Shown here in pieces: positions 53,122 through 64,000 of a stretch of DNA of 64,000 bases. A model generated the notes under the pieces. It was not told where the DNA came from and ran no database searches. It saw nothing but the letters and a program-made list of their open reading frames with translations. Numbering within the stretch: the first letter of the stretch is position 1; every line of letters begins with the position of its first letter. Source of the DNA: Liolophura sinensis (lineage: Eukaryota > Mollusca > Polyplacophora > Chitonida > Chitonidae); the NCBI RefSeq assembly GCF_032854445.1, contig NC_088295.1, positions 65,765,249-65,829,248 on the forward strand, read 5' to 3'. Made by a program: the position numbers and the translations under genes.

Positions 53122-54097
53122 ACTCTGTCTGCAATCCACTCTTCATTTTTGCAATCTGCTTGATATAACCAAAGATGAAGGAGCATAAAATATTTTATGC
53201 GCAGAAATCCTCAGCAAGTGAGAGCGGCGTGACAAAGGAATTCCTCATCTTGATTGTTTCTGACCATTCCAAAGTGTCCCTGTGACAAAATATGTCAAAA
53301 TGTACTATACGTATACAGAGTGTCTATTTTATGGCTTTTGTCCATCTTGTCAACATTCTCCTTCTTGTGTTTTACTTGACTTGTGCAATCATGACTCACG
53401 CATATTAAATTATTAGAAATATCAATATATATATATTTTACAATTTTGGCCGCACATTCTGGTCTGGAAAAATGATGTTGTCCTGTTTCTTTGAGCTATC
53501 ACCTGTTCATTTAACAAGCAGACTATTTTTTTAGGGCTTGAACTGTCTTAGGTCAGTGAATACGGTTATTAATGTACTTAATGGAATTTGAACTGTTCTA
53601 GGCATACTCATTTTGTGTCACAATATTTGAAATGTGTTGTGCATGCTTACATTTCAGTGCAAATTGCAGTCTCTCATGGACTATGCTGTATGATGAGTTG
53701 TATATGTTCCTTTAAATATAGATCTAGTAAAAATTATTGCCATAAATCTCAATGAAAGTTGAGGTAAATTATGTACTTTTTTGGAGGGCCACTTTATTTA
53801 TTTATTTAGTACAATTTCATTTTACATATATTGTTTTACAGCTGACTTCTGTCTCAAACCAGCATTTGGATTGAACTTAACACTGAGTTTTACATTTGTA
53901 ACTGTAAATATGTTTCTGAGGTGTGACCTAGAAATTTGTAGGTCTATACAAGCTGTAGTATATACTTATAAGTTGAAAAGTACATGAAAATTCCCAATGT
54001 TAATTGTTCAAGTTTGCCTAAGATGTTTATTACATGAGTGGGTGTTTTTACATCGTTATGGTGCATTATTTTCATCTTGTTGACTTTAATACAGTGA

Positions 54098-54165
54098 TCC
54101 TTTTTATTTTATTTTGTTTTATTTTATTTTATTTTGTTTTATTTTATTTTGTTTTATTTTATTTA
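54098..54165. repeat. TTTTA/TTTTG pentamer repeat
   Basis: About 13 tandem pentamers of the form TTTTATTTTATTTTG. Confidence 0.9.
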
Positions 54166-54544
54166 TATTTTATTTATTGCTAAATAAATTTGTAGTTTCC
54201 ATTTGTTTTATCCTGTATATGTATCATGGCAGTATGACCCTTATTAAATATCTCCTATTGAATGTGTTCAGACTGTATAATCATATGGTAATATGTGTTA
54301 TGCTCACTCGGTTTTTACTTAAATTTATCTTTGAATGGTTGTTGGTTTTATGGAAGTGTTAGCTGAGAAACTTAACAAGTTTACCCTTGACATTAAACAG
54401 AAGTGTATACATATCTTGGTTCTTCTCAACTGTTCAGATTGTATGGGAGTTGTTGTTTGATACAAAGCAGTAGCAGCAAGAGTACTGATAAGTGTGTTTA
54501 CTTGTTAGCTAGTTACACAAGAGTAATTGTGTTGGCAGACCATG

Positions 54545-55085
54545 TCTTGATGCACATGACTCTGCAGATCAATTCTTGGTGTACCCAATAGTGAAGATCT
54601 CCGCAGATCAAGTCTTGCTGTACACAAGAGTGAAGATCTCTGCAGATCAAGTCTTGGTGTACCCAATAGTGAAGATCTCCGTAGATCAAGCCTTGCTGTA
54701 CACAAGAGTGAGGATCCTTGCAGATCAAGTCTTGGTGTATACAAGAGTGAATATCTCTGCAGAGCAAGTCTTGATGTACACGAAGGCAAACATTCCTGCT
54801 GATCAAGTCTTGGTGTACACAAGAGTGAAGATCCCCTGCCGATCAAATCTTGCTGTACACAAGAGTGAATATCTCTGCAGACCAAGTCTTGATGTACCCA
54901 AAAGTGAAGATCTCTGCAGATCAAGACATGGTGTACACAAGGGAGATCTCTGCCGATCAGGTCTTCGTGTACACAAGGGTAAAGGTCTCTGCAGATCAAA
55001 TCTGGGTGTACACGAGGGTGAAAATATCATGTCTTGATCTGTGTAGGTCAAGTCTTGATTTACACAAGATTGAATGTCTCTGCCT
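54545..55085. repeat. 39-bp minisatellite
   Basis: About 13 units with GCAGATCAAGTCTTGGTGTA then CACAAGAGTGAAGATCTCT. The unit is 13 codons long and lacks stops, so long ORFs run through it on both strands (a 13-residue repeat such as DQVLVYTRVKISA on the plus strand). Confidence 0.92.
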
Positions 55086-55621
55086 GTCTTGTTATAATCT
55101 TGTACTGGTTCTGATTTTTAGATATATTGTTATGAAGTAGTATATACTAGATAGGGTGTTTATGTGCAGTCATCGGCTGCACAAGAAGTTTGTGATCAGA
55201 AGATTCATTTGTGTGTCGTATAGCTTTAATTTTATATGCCTGGTCTTCATTGAAGCAGTGTTAGAATTACCGCACTCTGGTTTCATTCACCCATTTAATC
55301 TCTGATTAAATATACAAATACTATAAATAAGAGCCTTAGCAACTTTCTCTGGGGTCTTGATGCTTTGGGGCTTAGATAAAGACCAGAAACCTGCCGTGGA
55401 TGCTGGTCGTTGTAGTAATGAAAGTTTTAGACTGTGACTGTGCTAGGATAACTAGAATGACTGTGCTTGTGGCATAACAACAAGGTGTCATTCTGTTGTT
55501 GAACAATGATTTGGAATTCTGGTGCCGTTCAGGTAGTCTTTGTCTGCTGAGGGCACAATTTTGGCTGTAGTTCATGAATATGGTGACCAGCAAACTGGAT
55601 AATAATAATAATATTATATTA

Positions 55622-55965
55622 TTTGACAGTCATTCCACTGACCACTGACTAGTGGCTCCTTACTAGCAAATTTGTGGCTTATAATGGGCAGGCTAGTGGC
55701 TTAATACTGACAGGCTAGTGACTTACTACTAAAAGGCTATTGGCACACTACTGACAGGCTAGTGAGTTGCTACTGACAGATTATTGGCTCACAACTGGCA
55801 GACTAGTGGCTCACTGTGGACTGACTAGTAGCTCACTACTGGCAGACTGGTGGCTCCCTACTTACAGACTAGTGGCTCTCTACTGACAGGCTAGTGGCTC
55901 ACTACTTTCAGGCTAGTGGCTCCCTACTGACAGGCTAATGGTTTGCTACAGGCTTGTACTGGCTG
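55622..55965. repeat. 22-bp minisatellite
   Basis: About 15 units around CTAGTGGCTCACTACTGACA, with unit length varying from 20 to 29. Confidence 0.9.
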
Positions 55966-56508
55966 GTACTGTATTGTTACAATTCATCATAGAACCTTTT
56001 GTGATTAGGATATTTGCATTCAGTTTACCAGGTGTTGTCTGCCTTGTTAAAGTATACAGAACAGGGTTATTTGCTTGCCAAACCATAGAGTGAAGTTACG
56101 GACTATTTATCAGTAAATGTGTTCCCTTTAAAATAAGAGAGTGTGCAATACGCAGATGTATATGTACAATGTATTTATTACATTTTTGAGGTGTGTTTAT
56201 TTCAACGAATACAGGTGTGTATGTACTTAAATGGTTAATAATAAGTTGACAACCCCTGTCTCTCATTGCCTTGCATGAGTGAGATTGTTTCTGTTCTATA
56301 TATGTGGTTTTACCCCTGTGTTTGAATGTAATGAGGTACTTCAGGGGTGTGATTTACAGATTAACCCACAGCAAGTAAAGACAGTCTCCCATATTGTGAT
56401 ATTAAATGGTTATTTGTCAGCATGTCAAATTTATGTTGTTCGGTTATTTTTTTTTTTATCAGATGGTTATTAGTCATTTTATACAAAAATAATCATTCTT
56501 CGCTTTGA

Positions 56509-56778
56509 TTTATTTCTTTATATTATTTGATTGGTGTTTACGCCGTACTCAAGAATATTTAACTTATACGACGGCGGCCAACATTATGATGGGAGGAAAC
56601 CGCGCAGAGATCGGGGGAAACCCTCGACCGCCCGCACTTTGTTGGAGGACCTTCCCACGTACGGTCGGAGAGGAAGCCAGCATGGGCTGGACTGGAACTC
56701 ACAGGGACCGCATTGGTGAGAAGCTCCTGGGTCACTACGCTGCGCTAGCGCGCTAACCAACAGAGCCACGAAGGCCCC
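56509..56778 (-). mobile_element. SINE family A, full length
   Basis: TTTGATTGGTGTTTACGCCG, CCCACGTACGGTCGGAG and AACCAACAGAGCCACGAAGG define the tail, body and head. About 270 bp. Confidence 0.93.
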
Positions 56779-56779
56779 G

Positions 56780-58590
56780 TCTTCACTTTGAACATGAAAC
56801 GTTTGGCACTCGCTGGCTAAATTGCTCAAGTGTTTATTCTTAACAAAGAAGATTTGTCATTGAACAATGATGTAACAAATCAGAAGTCTTTACCCAGGTC
56901 TTGCTGGGTTTTGACAACGCTTTGCGGTTGGGAAGGACTTGGCTAAGAGTGTTGATTTACTCTATGCACTGTCCTCCATCCATTTACCTGAACACTGGCA
57001 TATAAATAAAACAGTTGTGAACACCACCAAGATAAAGAAATAGATAAAATTGCATTGGGTTTGACACCAGGTTTGTTTCTGTGTCATCATTGTCTTTCAC
57101 AATACAAATCATTTTTTGAGTTTCTCTTGAATCATTCAAACAATTTGCAACTATAAGCTGTCAACGAAAGAAACAAATAGGTGAATTTTGACAGCATAAA
57201 TCTACTTTAGTTCAAAGTATAGCATCATTCATTTAATACACTTCGCTTTCAGCCAAGTTACATGATCACAAAATCAGAATGTCAGTTATTCTAAAATAAG
57301 CACTGGAAGCTCGTTCAGAAATGAAGCAAGGTCACACGATGACCTTCATCTCAGAATCTGGGGGTCTGGGGATCAACACTACAGGGTATATGCCATCTGA
57401 GGGTTCTTTTTTGTTTTAGAAGAGTATACGTATTTACTTACTGTTACCAGCAGTCCCATATAATAAATACAGTACACTTAAGAAGCCATGGCAGTCGAAC
57501 CTAGATTCTGTCATTTTTCAGAAGATAAAATGTGGTATTTTTATGAATGCATCAATACATAAAGAAGTAAATAGCTCACTTGTGACATTAATGTGCGTAG
57601 GTTCGAGATACCGAGTGTTTGTATACATTTATATATAACATTTGGCTTTTGATCTTGAAAGTAAATGCATATTTGTCCAAAAATAATAGGGCTATTCACA
57701 CCAATTAGCAATTGACAGATTGGTGAAATAGTAAATGTACATCCACCAGTGTAAATAAAAGATAAATTATTAACCTGTCGATTTTGGCATCATTTGCGCA
57801 ATTGTAGGCCTACAGCCTGTTAAAGTAGTAAAAGCACTAATCAAGAAACAGAAACCTCAAAGATAAAACAGATTAGATAAATCTTGCCCGCACTAACCAT
57901 TCATATGATTATAATATCATCACACATATTTCATGAATGTTGAATGCTAAGGATTGGGATATGTACAAAAAAGGTTCTCTTTGGTCTTATACTTTCGTTT
58001 TGAGGGTTCGTTTGATGGTTACATTGTAAACTGTTTTAATCCTGATAGCAATACTTAAAGTTCATATGAATTATTATTCTTTTTAAGAATAAAATTGATA
58101 TAACCCAAGATTATGAGATACATTTTTGAAGACCTGCCACTTTGGATCTGGAAACCCATGGTTTGCGAGTTTGTGACAAATTTCTTCTAAATCGATTCTA
58201 CTGCGCGGAAAAGAACATTAATGGACAGTGATAAAAATAAAATTTCGTAGTAAAAATAAAAGAGGTTTAGCAGAGAACGGGATCCAACGATAACAAGCAA
58301 ATTCACGGGCACAGTAGTCTGAGGTGTTTTCACCAACGAGTGTTTCACTGCGCAATGGAACTACTGAGAAAATCTTCAAAACCGATATATAGGTGTATCA
58401 TATCCACTCACTGCACCTCAACGCTTCAATAGTATATTTGGCTTGTCTCTTGCAATGACTTTCTTGAAGAAAACGCATGTTTCCTAATTTAAAAACCTTT
58501 ACGCCTACACGGTGAGCATGATCGTCGGGTTTCGTTACAGTTCCTCAAGGTCTTTCTGGGATTTCTCTCTTTCTTCACACAAAAAAATAT
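56780..58590. other. Intergenic, nothing recognised
   Basis: AT-rich sequence between the SINE and the nuclease-like gene, without a supportable gene or repeat. Confidence 0.45.
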
Positions 58591-59478
58591 TCACCCAGTT
58601 TTGATAAGATTGTTCACCATATGTTTCGGTGCCACTATAACGGCGTTGCATTTCCACAGTTCATGGTGTTCCGATTTTCTGCCAGCTTCAATTAGCTTGT
58701 CAATGTCACCTTCCCGTAAGGCTCTCTCCATGCTGACCGTAGGGTCGTACTCCCAGAGTCTGAGTACTGGTCTGGCAGGGTGAAGATGAAGGATTAAGAG
58801 AGCTAGTCTTACGTTATTCGGGTCTTCAAGGCCGTTTTGGATTGCCAGCATCTTGAGCAAACATAGGTGTACCACGTCCATTGGCTTTGGGCTGTCCAAG
58901 GACGTCGACTTGATGTCCACGATGTAGGTGAAACCGTTCCTGGTGGCCAACATGTCCAGCTGTCCGGAGAGGACACGGACAAAACCTGACACCTTCACAT
59001 GGCCACTCAGCTTAACGGCCACGGCGTCGAAGGAAGAAAACCAAGTGTCTAGTTTCTTCTCGAACATTCTTGCAAGATGCTTACTGAACGTTCTCGATGG
59101 GCCTTTTGTATGCTCCGCAGCGTTATTTGGCGAAATCTGCCTAAAGCAATCCGCTGCTCCTTTGGAATGCAGCAATGTACATATGGCTTCGTGAATCGCT
59201 TTGCCAGCATCGTCAATTGGCAGTTTGAAGAAGTTGTCATATTTCTCCTTGAGTTTGTCGTGTCCATTGATGTCCAGACGACAGGCTTCCTTCCTGTCCA
59301 GAAACTCTTCCCACAATGCCTTTCTGTCAGCACTATAGTGAGCGTTCACCATGTCTTCCCCGAAACATTCTATCGTTATAAATATCTTCATGGTCAAAGA
59401 GTCACAAGTGCGTACTAGTTTCTCCAGTCGTCTCCGTATCATAGATTCTGTCATCCCTTTATCGGTCGTCAAAGACAT
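58591..59478 (-). CDS. RecB-like PD-(D/E)XK nuclease-family protein, 295 aa
   Basis: It probably encodes a nuclease fold of the RecB/Cas4/MGME1 type; substrate and pathway are unknown. Visible motifs: GKAIHEAICTLL at 92-103 (motif I, GxxxHxxI), GQLDML at 172-177 (first metal-binding Asp, D175), and YIVDIKS at 185-191 (D188 and K190 of D-x-K). A helix PMDVVHLCLLKML follows, where RecB-type proteins usually have QxxxY, here absent. The 13-residue gap from D175 to D188 is typical. A TGA two codons upstream of the ATG (complement of 59476-59478) fixes the start. The stop is the complement of 58591-58593. It is intronless, unlike its neighbours, which suggests retroposition or acquisition from a mobile element or virus; that is inference. 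An acceptor-like CTACTATTTAG lies just before the ATG, so a non-coding 5' exon is possible. No signal peptide or membrane segment is seen. Confidence 0.75.
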   Translation of the reverse strand: MSLTTDKGMTESMIRRRLEKLVRTCDSLTMKIFITIECFGEDMVNAHYSADRKALWEEFLDRKEACRLDINGHDKLKEKYDNFFKLPIDDAGKAIHEAICTLLHSKGAADCFRQISPNNAAEHTKGPSRTFSKHLARMFEKKLDTWFSSFDAVAVKLSGHVKVSGFVRVLSGQLDMLATRNGFTYIVDIKSTSLDSPKPMDVVHLCLLKMLAIQNGLEDPNNVRLALLILHLHPARPVLRLWEYDPTVSMERALREGDIDKLIEAGRKSEHHELWKCNAVIVAPKHMVNNLIKTG

Positions 59479-59479
59479 A

Positions 59480-60935
59480 TTTCAGTAATCTCTAAATAGT
59501 AGGCCTATACACGTAACACTCGACACAATTATACCTGTAAGTCTGTAAGCTACGCTGGACTCTACAAGCAGGCATTCGCCCCAGGGGTACATGCCGCAGT
59601 GTCACTTAATCTGCCAATTAGTCAGACTCCAGAGCTCTTCAGTTCCTCAACGAAGACACTATTTTTGTTGAAACGTGAACCCTGGTCTTAAACAAACGTG
59701 GATTAACCCGCAAAAGACCGCGCGCACAGGTGTGGTGTTTGTCATATATGGGTATACATTGTAAAAACATTGTATATATGACTGAAGCCTGCATGGGCGC
59801 GTCCTACACCTTATCGTCGCTTTACCCTGTGAAAGCCTGGCACAGTTTTAACAAATGCCTGCTACACGCTGCAAGGCGCGAAACGTGCCCAAGCCAAACA
59901 CTTGTAAGCCACTTGACTTCAGTTTATTTATCCTGTTAAATTTGCCCAGTCTTTGAGGTTTCCTGTCAAAACATGATTTATTAAGCATGCTCAAGGAGTT
60001 ACGATCGTTGATCCGTGTTAAGCCCGTGTCATCCGCAATAATATCTTAATGAGGTCAAAGGCAAAAGCGTAGTTTCGAAGACTTACCTTTGATTGTGAGA
60101 ATAGAACATTTGGTTGCAGACAAAAAAAAAATTTTGTTTTCTGTTTATAAAAACCAAGATATGCCAAGAGCAGGGGCTCTCCCCAGCTTTTTCACGGAAA
60201 CTCTCTTTATACTAGTGTTACTATGGTCAATTTATAAAGGATACTTGTGCCACAATCATGGGTGAATATATAAAGTTGACTGTATTTTCAGTCGTGGTAT
60301 TACTTATATTCTATAACGATGTATACACCTTGAAAAAGAGGGACATGTAGACATATCCTCTCTGAAGCCGGTACTACGTTTCATGTGACAGAAGATATTG
60401 CAATGATTATTCATTTAAATTACTTGGTTGCACGTGATGTTCTATACACCCACGTGTAGTCATATATAGGTGTGTCACGGGTATAGAACAGTTCAAGGCG
60501 TTTTAAGAATTATTATTTGTAGCAGTTGTAAGAGTCATTCCTAAAGAATTACGGATTTATTGAAGTGTAGAAATGTGTACAAGTGATCATAGCATGAAGC
60601 TGACAATTGGATCTTTATATAAAATGAAAATATTATAATGATAATATAGCAGAAAAACAAGATCACTTTGTGTATAGGACTACATGTATTTTTGTGGCAA
60701 CCGAGTAAAGGTAAGTGCGTATAGTTTATTTATATAAACAACCCCATTGTGATTAGTTATGTTGATTTGCATTCATTTGTAAACAAGAGAGCTGCAGGAT
60801 GTGACAACTTTCTTAAAATTCCATTCATTGACACAGTACATACAAGCACTTATGTTTCAAAACTCGAAGCGGAAAACTTTGTTGCTTTCATTCTTGTAAA
60901 TGCAATGTCCAAACCAGTAGCGAGTGTACTCAATT
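59480..60935. other. 5' flank of the nuclease gene; no gene seen
   Basis: The sequence is more GC-rich from 59500 to 59900 than further right, which could include the promoter, but no core element is clear. A 69-codon plus-strand ORF at 59730-59939 has no recognisable feature. Confidence 0.4.
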
Positions 60936-60937
60936 TA

Positions 60938-61126
60938 CCCTAATTCTTCAAACTTTTCAACGAACTTTGTAAGGAATATTTTTAAACATTCTGAGAGAAC
61001 TACGGGCTGTATACATAGAGAACTAATTTGCACAGTGTCATGAATCTTGCATTTTGATAACAATTGTATGCTTAAATTCCATTGAAAAAAGTGCTTTAGT
61101 TGTTGAAAAGGTTGAAGAGTCACAGT
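60938..61126 (+). mobile_element. MITE-like element, family CTAATTCTTCAACC, copy 3
   Basis: Left end CCCTAATTCTTCAAACTTTT, right end TGTTGAAAAGGTTGAAGAGT, interior AAACATTCTGAGAGAACTAC aligned with copy 2. About 190 bp, non-coding. Confidence 0.65.
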
Positions 61127-61660
61127 AGATATATACTATATATGCGATGCACCATTAACGACAAAAACCGATACAGTTTGAATGTCAAATATATATCGGT
61201 TACTGATGTACAATGCACATGCACAAGTTCCCTTTCAGTTTCAGTCTCATGAGAAAGTCAATGCGGATTAAAGGTAAAATGACACTCTGGCAAGTGGAGA
61301 TTGCTTTGAAACATTTAGTATCGATTTGTGGCTCTCCAGGTGGCCTTTGAAGAGGGGCTGCATGGTGCATGTATACCTTATCGGGCACAAACTGTGCAGT
61401 TACAAATCGAGATCGATTATAACATCTGTATGGAGAATTCTGTGTATGATCAATATGCAAAATGAAACGCTAAATGGTCACATCCTGGGTGTCAGTACAT
61501 ACCAAAGCACATCTTGTTTTATCTTTTGAAAGGAGCAGTCGAATACTAAACAAAGTCTTATGCAGATATTAATCTGATAGTATGACGAAAAATGACAATC
61601 AGTATATCTAAGCATATATTGTGAATGGACAGCCAGTTATTTTACATACCGGTGTATAAA

Positions 61661-61761
61661 GTGCCCAGTTTCCACCCACCATAATGCTGGCCGCCGTCGT
61701 ATAAGTGAAATATTCCTGAGTACGGCGTAAAACACCAATCAAATAAATAAATAAATAAATA
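61661..61761 (+). mobile_element. SINE family A, 5'-truncated
   Basis: CACCCACCATAATGCTGGCC, GAGTACGGCGTAAAACACC and an AAATAAATAAATAAATAAAT tail. It is very close to the apparent consensus. Confidence 0.9.
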
Positions 61762-62019
61762 TTAAGAAGTGAGTGAATTCGGAAAAATGTTCAAGAATTT
61801 GTTCACTTGTGTACATGTGACTAACTCTCTACGATGGCGTCGTGTAAACCACCAGTCTTGAATTGGCGAACCATATCCAACCTGCATTAGACGTGTATGT
61901 CATACCAGTGGAAGGCGTGAACAGGTATCCATAGAACGTCACGAAAAACCACACAAGAGATAACAATGGTGGCAGGGATATCCTGAAAATTCCCTGTCAG
62001 AGTATGGGTAAGTCTCCGA

Positions 62020-62232
62020 GGACCGTAAATGACCTAAAGTTTCGCGCACAAAAGTGCATTTTTACGGACAAATAAATGTCCGAAAATATTATTTTCAGTG
62101 CTGAACAATTTTTCAGTAAAATATCATTCATACAAACCTCAAAACATCTTTCTAAAATCATTACAACTCTCAGAATCAGGAAAAATAGGCAAGTTTGTCA
62201 TGGATGACATTTTATGGTCATTTAGGGTATTT
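62020..62232. mobile_element. Diverged relative of the 3336 MITE-like family
   Basis: GTAAATGACCTAAAG at the left and GGTCATTTAGGG at the right are inverted. The interior shares AAAAGTGCATTTTTACGG and CAACTCTCAGAATC with the 49.5-kb copy. Confidence 0.45.
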
Positions 62233-62834
62233 ATATAAACGTGTAAGCCGGTAAAATGCGAACACATCGAAATAACAAAAGAATTGTACATGTATGTTGA
62301 GGAAATAATGTGACTTAATTTTCTGATGCACAGTCTCAATTCAAATTACACTAGATTACATGTACCTCATGATGTATGAAAAGAACATGATGAAACCGTT
62401 ACACGTCCAGTGTAGCATGATTTACATATATCACTTTTGACTGATGTAGCTGTAGCGTAACGTTAAACTTATGTTTACGCGTATAGCTGTTAATTAAGTA
62501 TAAATCGAACGACATGTGACTATGTGCAGTATATAAGCATTAATTAATTAATTATTTATTTTCTTATTATACTTTTGCATGTGTATCTTTACTTTTCTAA
62601 ATTAAAAATAAGACCAATATCAATATTCAAGTGTAGATCTAAATAGGCCTAAATAGACGACTGGGCTATTCTAAAATAATAGAAAAAGTTTCACTGAATT
62701 TGCGCTGATCGATTTTTTGGAAAAAAATCTCCGGTATAGCCTCTTTAGATGTATGCTAATTTTTCTTTGCATGAACATATATTGTTCTATCCACTTAAGT
62801 TTATTCATATGGTTTTTAACGTCTGCATACTCCA

Positions 62835-63005
62835 AAAATGTTCACTTAAATATGAGTTCGTGATCGGAGGAAACCTGAGTGCCTGACAATCTTCCTGACA
62901 AAGTCACGCAAACGACAGCTGGATTCGAACACACGGCCTCGCCGATTGGTCAGCTACGAGGCAGTTGCCCGCAGCAATATCAATACTCTAACCGTACAAG
63001 GCAAT
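62835..63005 (-). mobile_element. tRNA-derived SINE-like element, third family
   Basis: On the minus strand TACGGTTAGAGTATTG is followed by CGTGTGTTCGAATCCAGC, a good B box. Then GGTTTCCTCCGATCACG and a tail GCAGACGTTAAAAACC follow. It is a single copy in the window. Confidence 0.55.
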
Positions 63006-63617
63006 TAAGGTCCTTATGCATATTATAATGTTAATTACTTCATAGTATCACTTAAAATAATAACTATCAGCTAAAATGATTATCAGTGTCATTACAGTGA
63101 AAAACGTGATTTCCGGGCCAGCGTATATAACAATCTCGTTCGTGCACTCCCGTCTCGTGCAGCTCCATGGAATGTGTCATGTGTAGTTCTCCACGCAATA
63201 AAACTTAGATATGGTCCATATAACCGCTGATTTCGCCTACGGGCTAATGTCACATAAGGCACTTTTCAGTCGCGCTCTCCACGCGTCCTGAATGCGGGTG
63301 TCACTCTCCCACGTGCATATACGGGCAGATGATTCAGCAGGTGTCGATATGGTGAGCAGAAAAAACCGAGTATAGCACAGTTTCGGAATGATTACATTTA
63401 CACCCATGCATGTTTAACGTTAGCTATCCTGAGTGTTGACGTTTCCAACTTGAATAATGCAATGCTGGAAATGTTCACTTTTAAAATGTTAGACTAGTCT
63501 CCTCTTCTGATGAATTCAGAATAAGTGACGTCTGCACTACACTTAAATTATTGTCGATATATATCTCGGTAACTTTTGTTGCGAGCTTTAATACTTGCCC
63601 ACCACGTGATTCTGACT
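63006..63617. other. Intergenic, nothing recognised
   Basis: A TATA-like GTATATAAC at 63123 precedes a moderately GC-rich stretch, but no exon is visible downstream in the window. Confidence 0.35.
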
Positions 63618-63619
63618 TT

Positions 63620-63835
63620 TATTTTTTTTATTATTTATTTGATTTGTGTTTTGCGCTGTATTCAAGAATATTTCGCTTAAAACGACGACGACCAGCATTA
63701 TGACGGCAGTATAAACCGGGCAGAGCCCGGGGAAAACCCACGATCGTCTCGCAGGTTGCTCGCAGACCTTCTCACTTACGGCCGGAGAGGCAGCCAGCAT
63801 GATCTGGACTTGAACTAACAGCGCTGGATCATTGA
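63620..63835 (-). mobile_element. SINE family A, head-degraded
   Basis: TTTGATTTGTGTTTTGCGC, CCGGGCAGAGCCCGGGG and ACTTACGGCCGGAGAGG. It ends in a decayed head. Confidence 0.85.
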
Positions 63836-64000
63836 AAGAGTACATAAATACATATATAGGGCCTATAAATAATGCCAGCTTGACTGTTTTGCAAAGATAA
63901 CTGTTAAGGTATTAAAGGAGATCATATATTCAGGAAATTATCTGAACTCAGTCCATGCGGCCACCATTCACCTGATGCTTTCAAAGTGACTCTGTAAACT

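Larger units (their letters stand above)
52591..54545 (+). other. ARFGEF3 3' UTR and flank
   Basis: No coding gene. Poly(A) hexamers occur at 52685 and 53116. A TTTTA repeat is at 54098-54165. BIG3 genes can have long 3' UTRs, so transcription may run further. Confidence 0.6.

Noticed and set aside
54505-55051. Long ORFs on both strands as possible genes.
   Set aside because: They follow from a 39-bp repeat unit without stops; both strands are open equally and no conserved domain is visible.

Overview
The window is animal genomic DNA: intron-rich genes with GT-AG splice sites, tRNA-derived SINEs, small inverted-repeat elements and many minisatellites. The two main genes belong to metazoan families. 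The SINE style, with a conserved 3' core reading TTGAGTACGGCGTAAAACAC and an AAAT-repeat tail, suggests a lophotrochozoan, probably a mollusc. That placement is a judgement from repeat style, not a database result.

Layout. (1) 1260-10628, plus strand: the last 11 coding exons of an ezrin/radixin/moesin (ERM) gene, running from residue ~65 of the FERM domain to the C-terminal actin-binding tail. The first ~64 codons lie left of the window. A poly(A) signal is at 11526. (2) 11550-18440: intergenic, with SINE fragments, an AT/AC microsatellite, a coding-like relic and a possible distal promoter near 15.85 kb. (3) 18441-52590, plus strand: a complete ARFGEF3 (BIG3) gene, rebuilt here as 34 coding exons whose phases all join and which sum to 6615 nt (2204 codons plus stop), close to the vertebrate length of about 2180 residues. 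(4) 52591-58590: 3' UTR and flank with two large minisatellites and a full-length SINE. (5) 58591-59478, minus strand: an uninterrupted 295-codon gene for a RecB-like PD-(D/E)XK nuclease. (6) 59480-64000: no convincing gene, only repeats.

The genes do not form a pathway. ERM proteins link cortical actin to membrane proteins. BIG3 is a large, probably non-catalytic Arf-GEF relative of the secretory pathway. The nuclease-like protein is unassigned.

The most unusual feature lies inside ARFGEF3. At four exon borders (exons 3, 11, 19 and 27) the exon edge and its splice site have been tandemly duplicated. At exon 11 the duplication is a single 125-bp copy. There a 92-nt interval with good splice signals would leave an in-frame 33-nt microexon, which looks like an intron born by tandem duplication. 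At exon 19 the unit is 38 bp and each copy carries a combined 3'/5' splice site (CTTTAG|GTAAGT), resembling an array of recursive splice sites.
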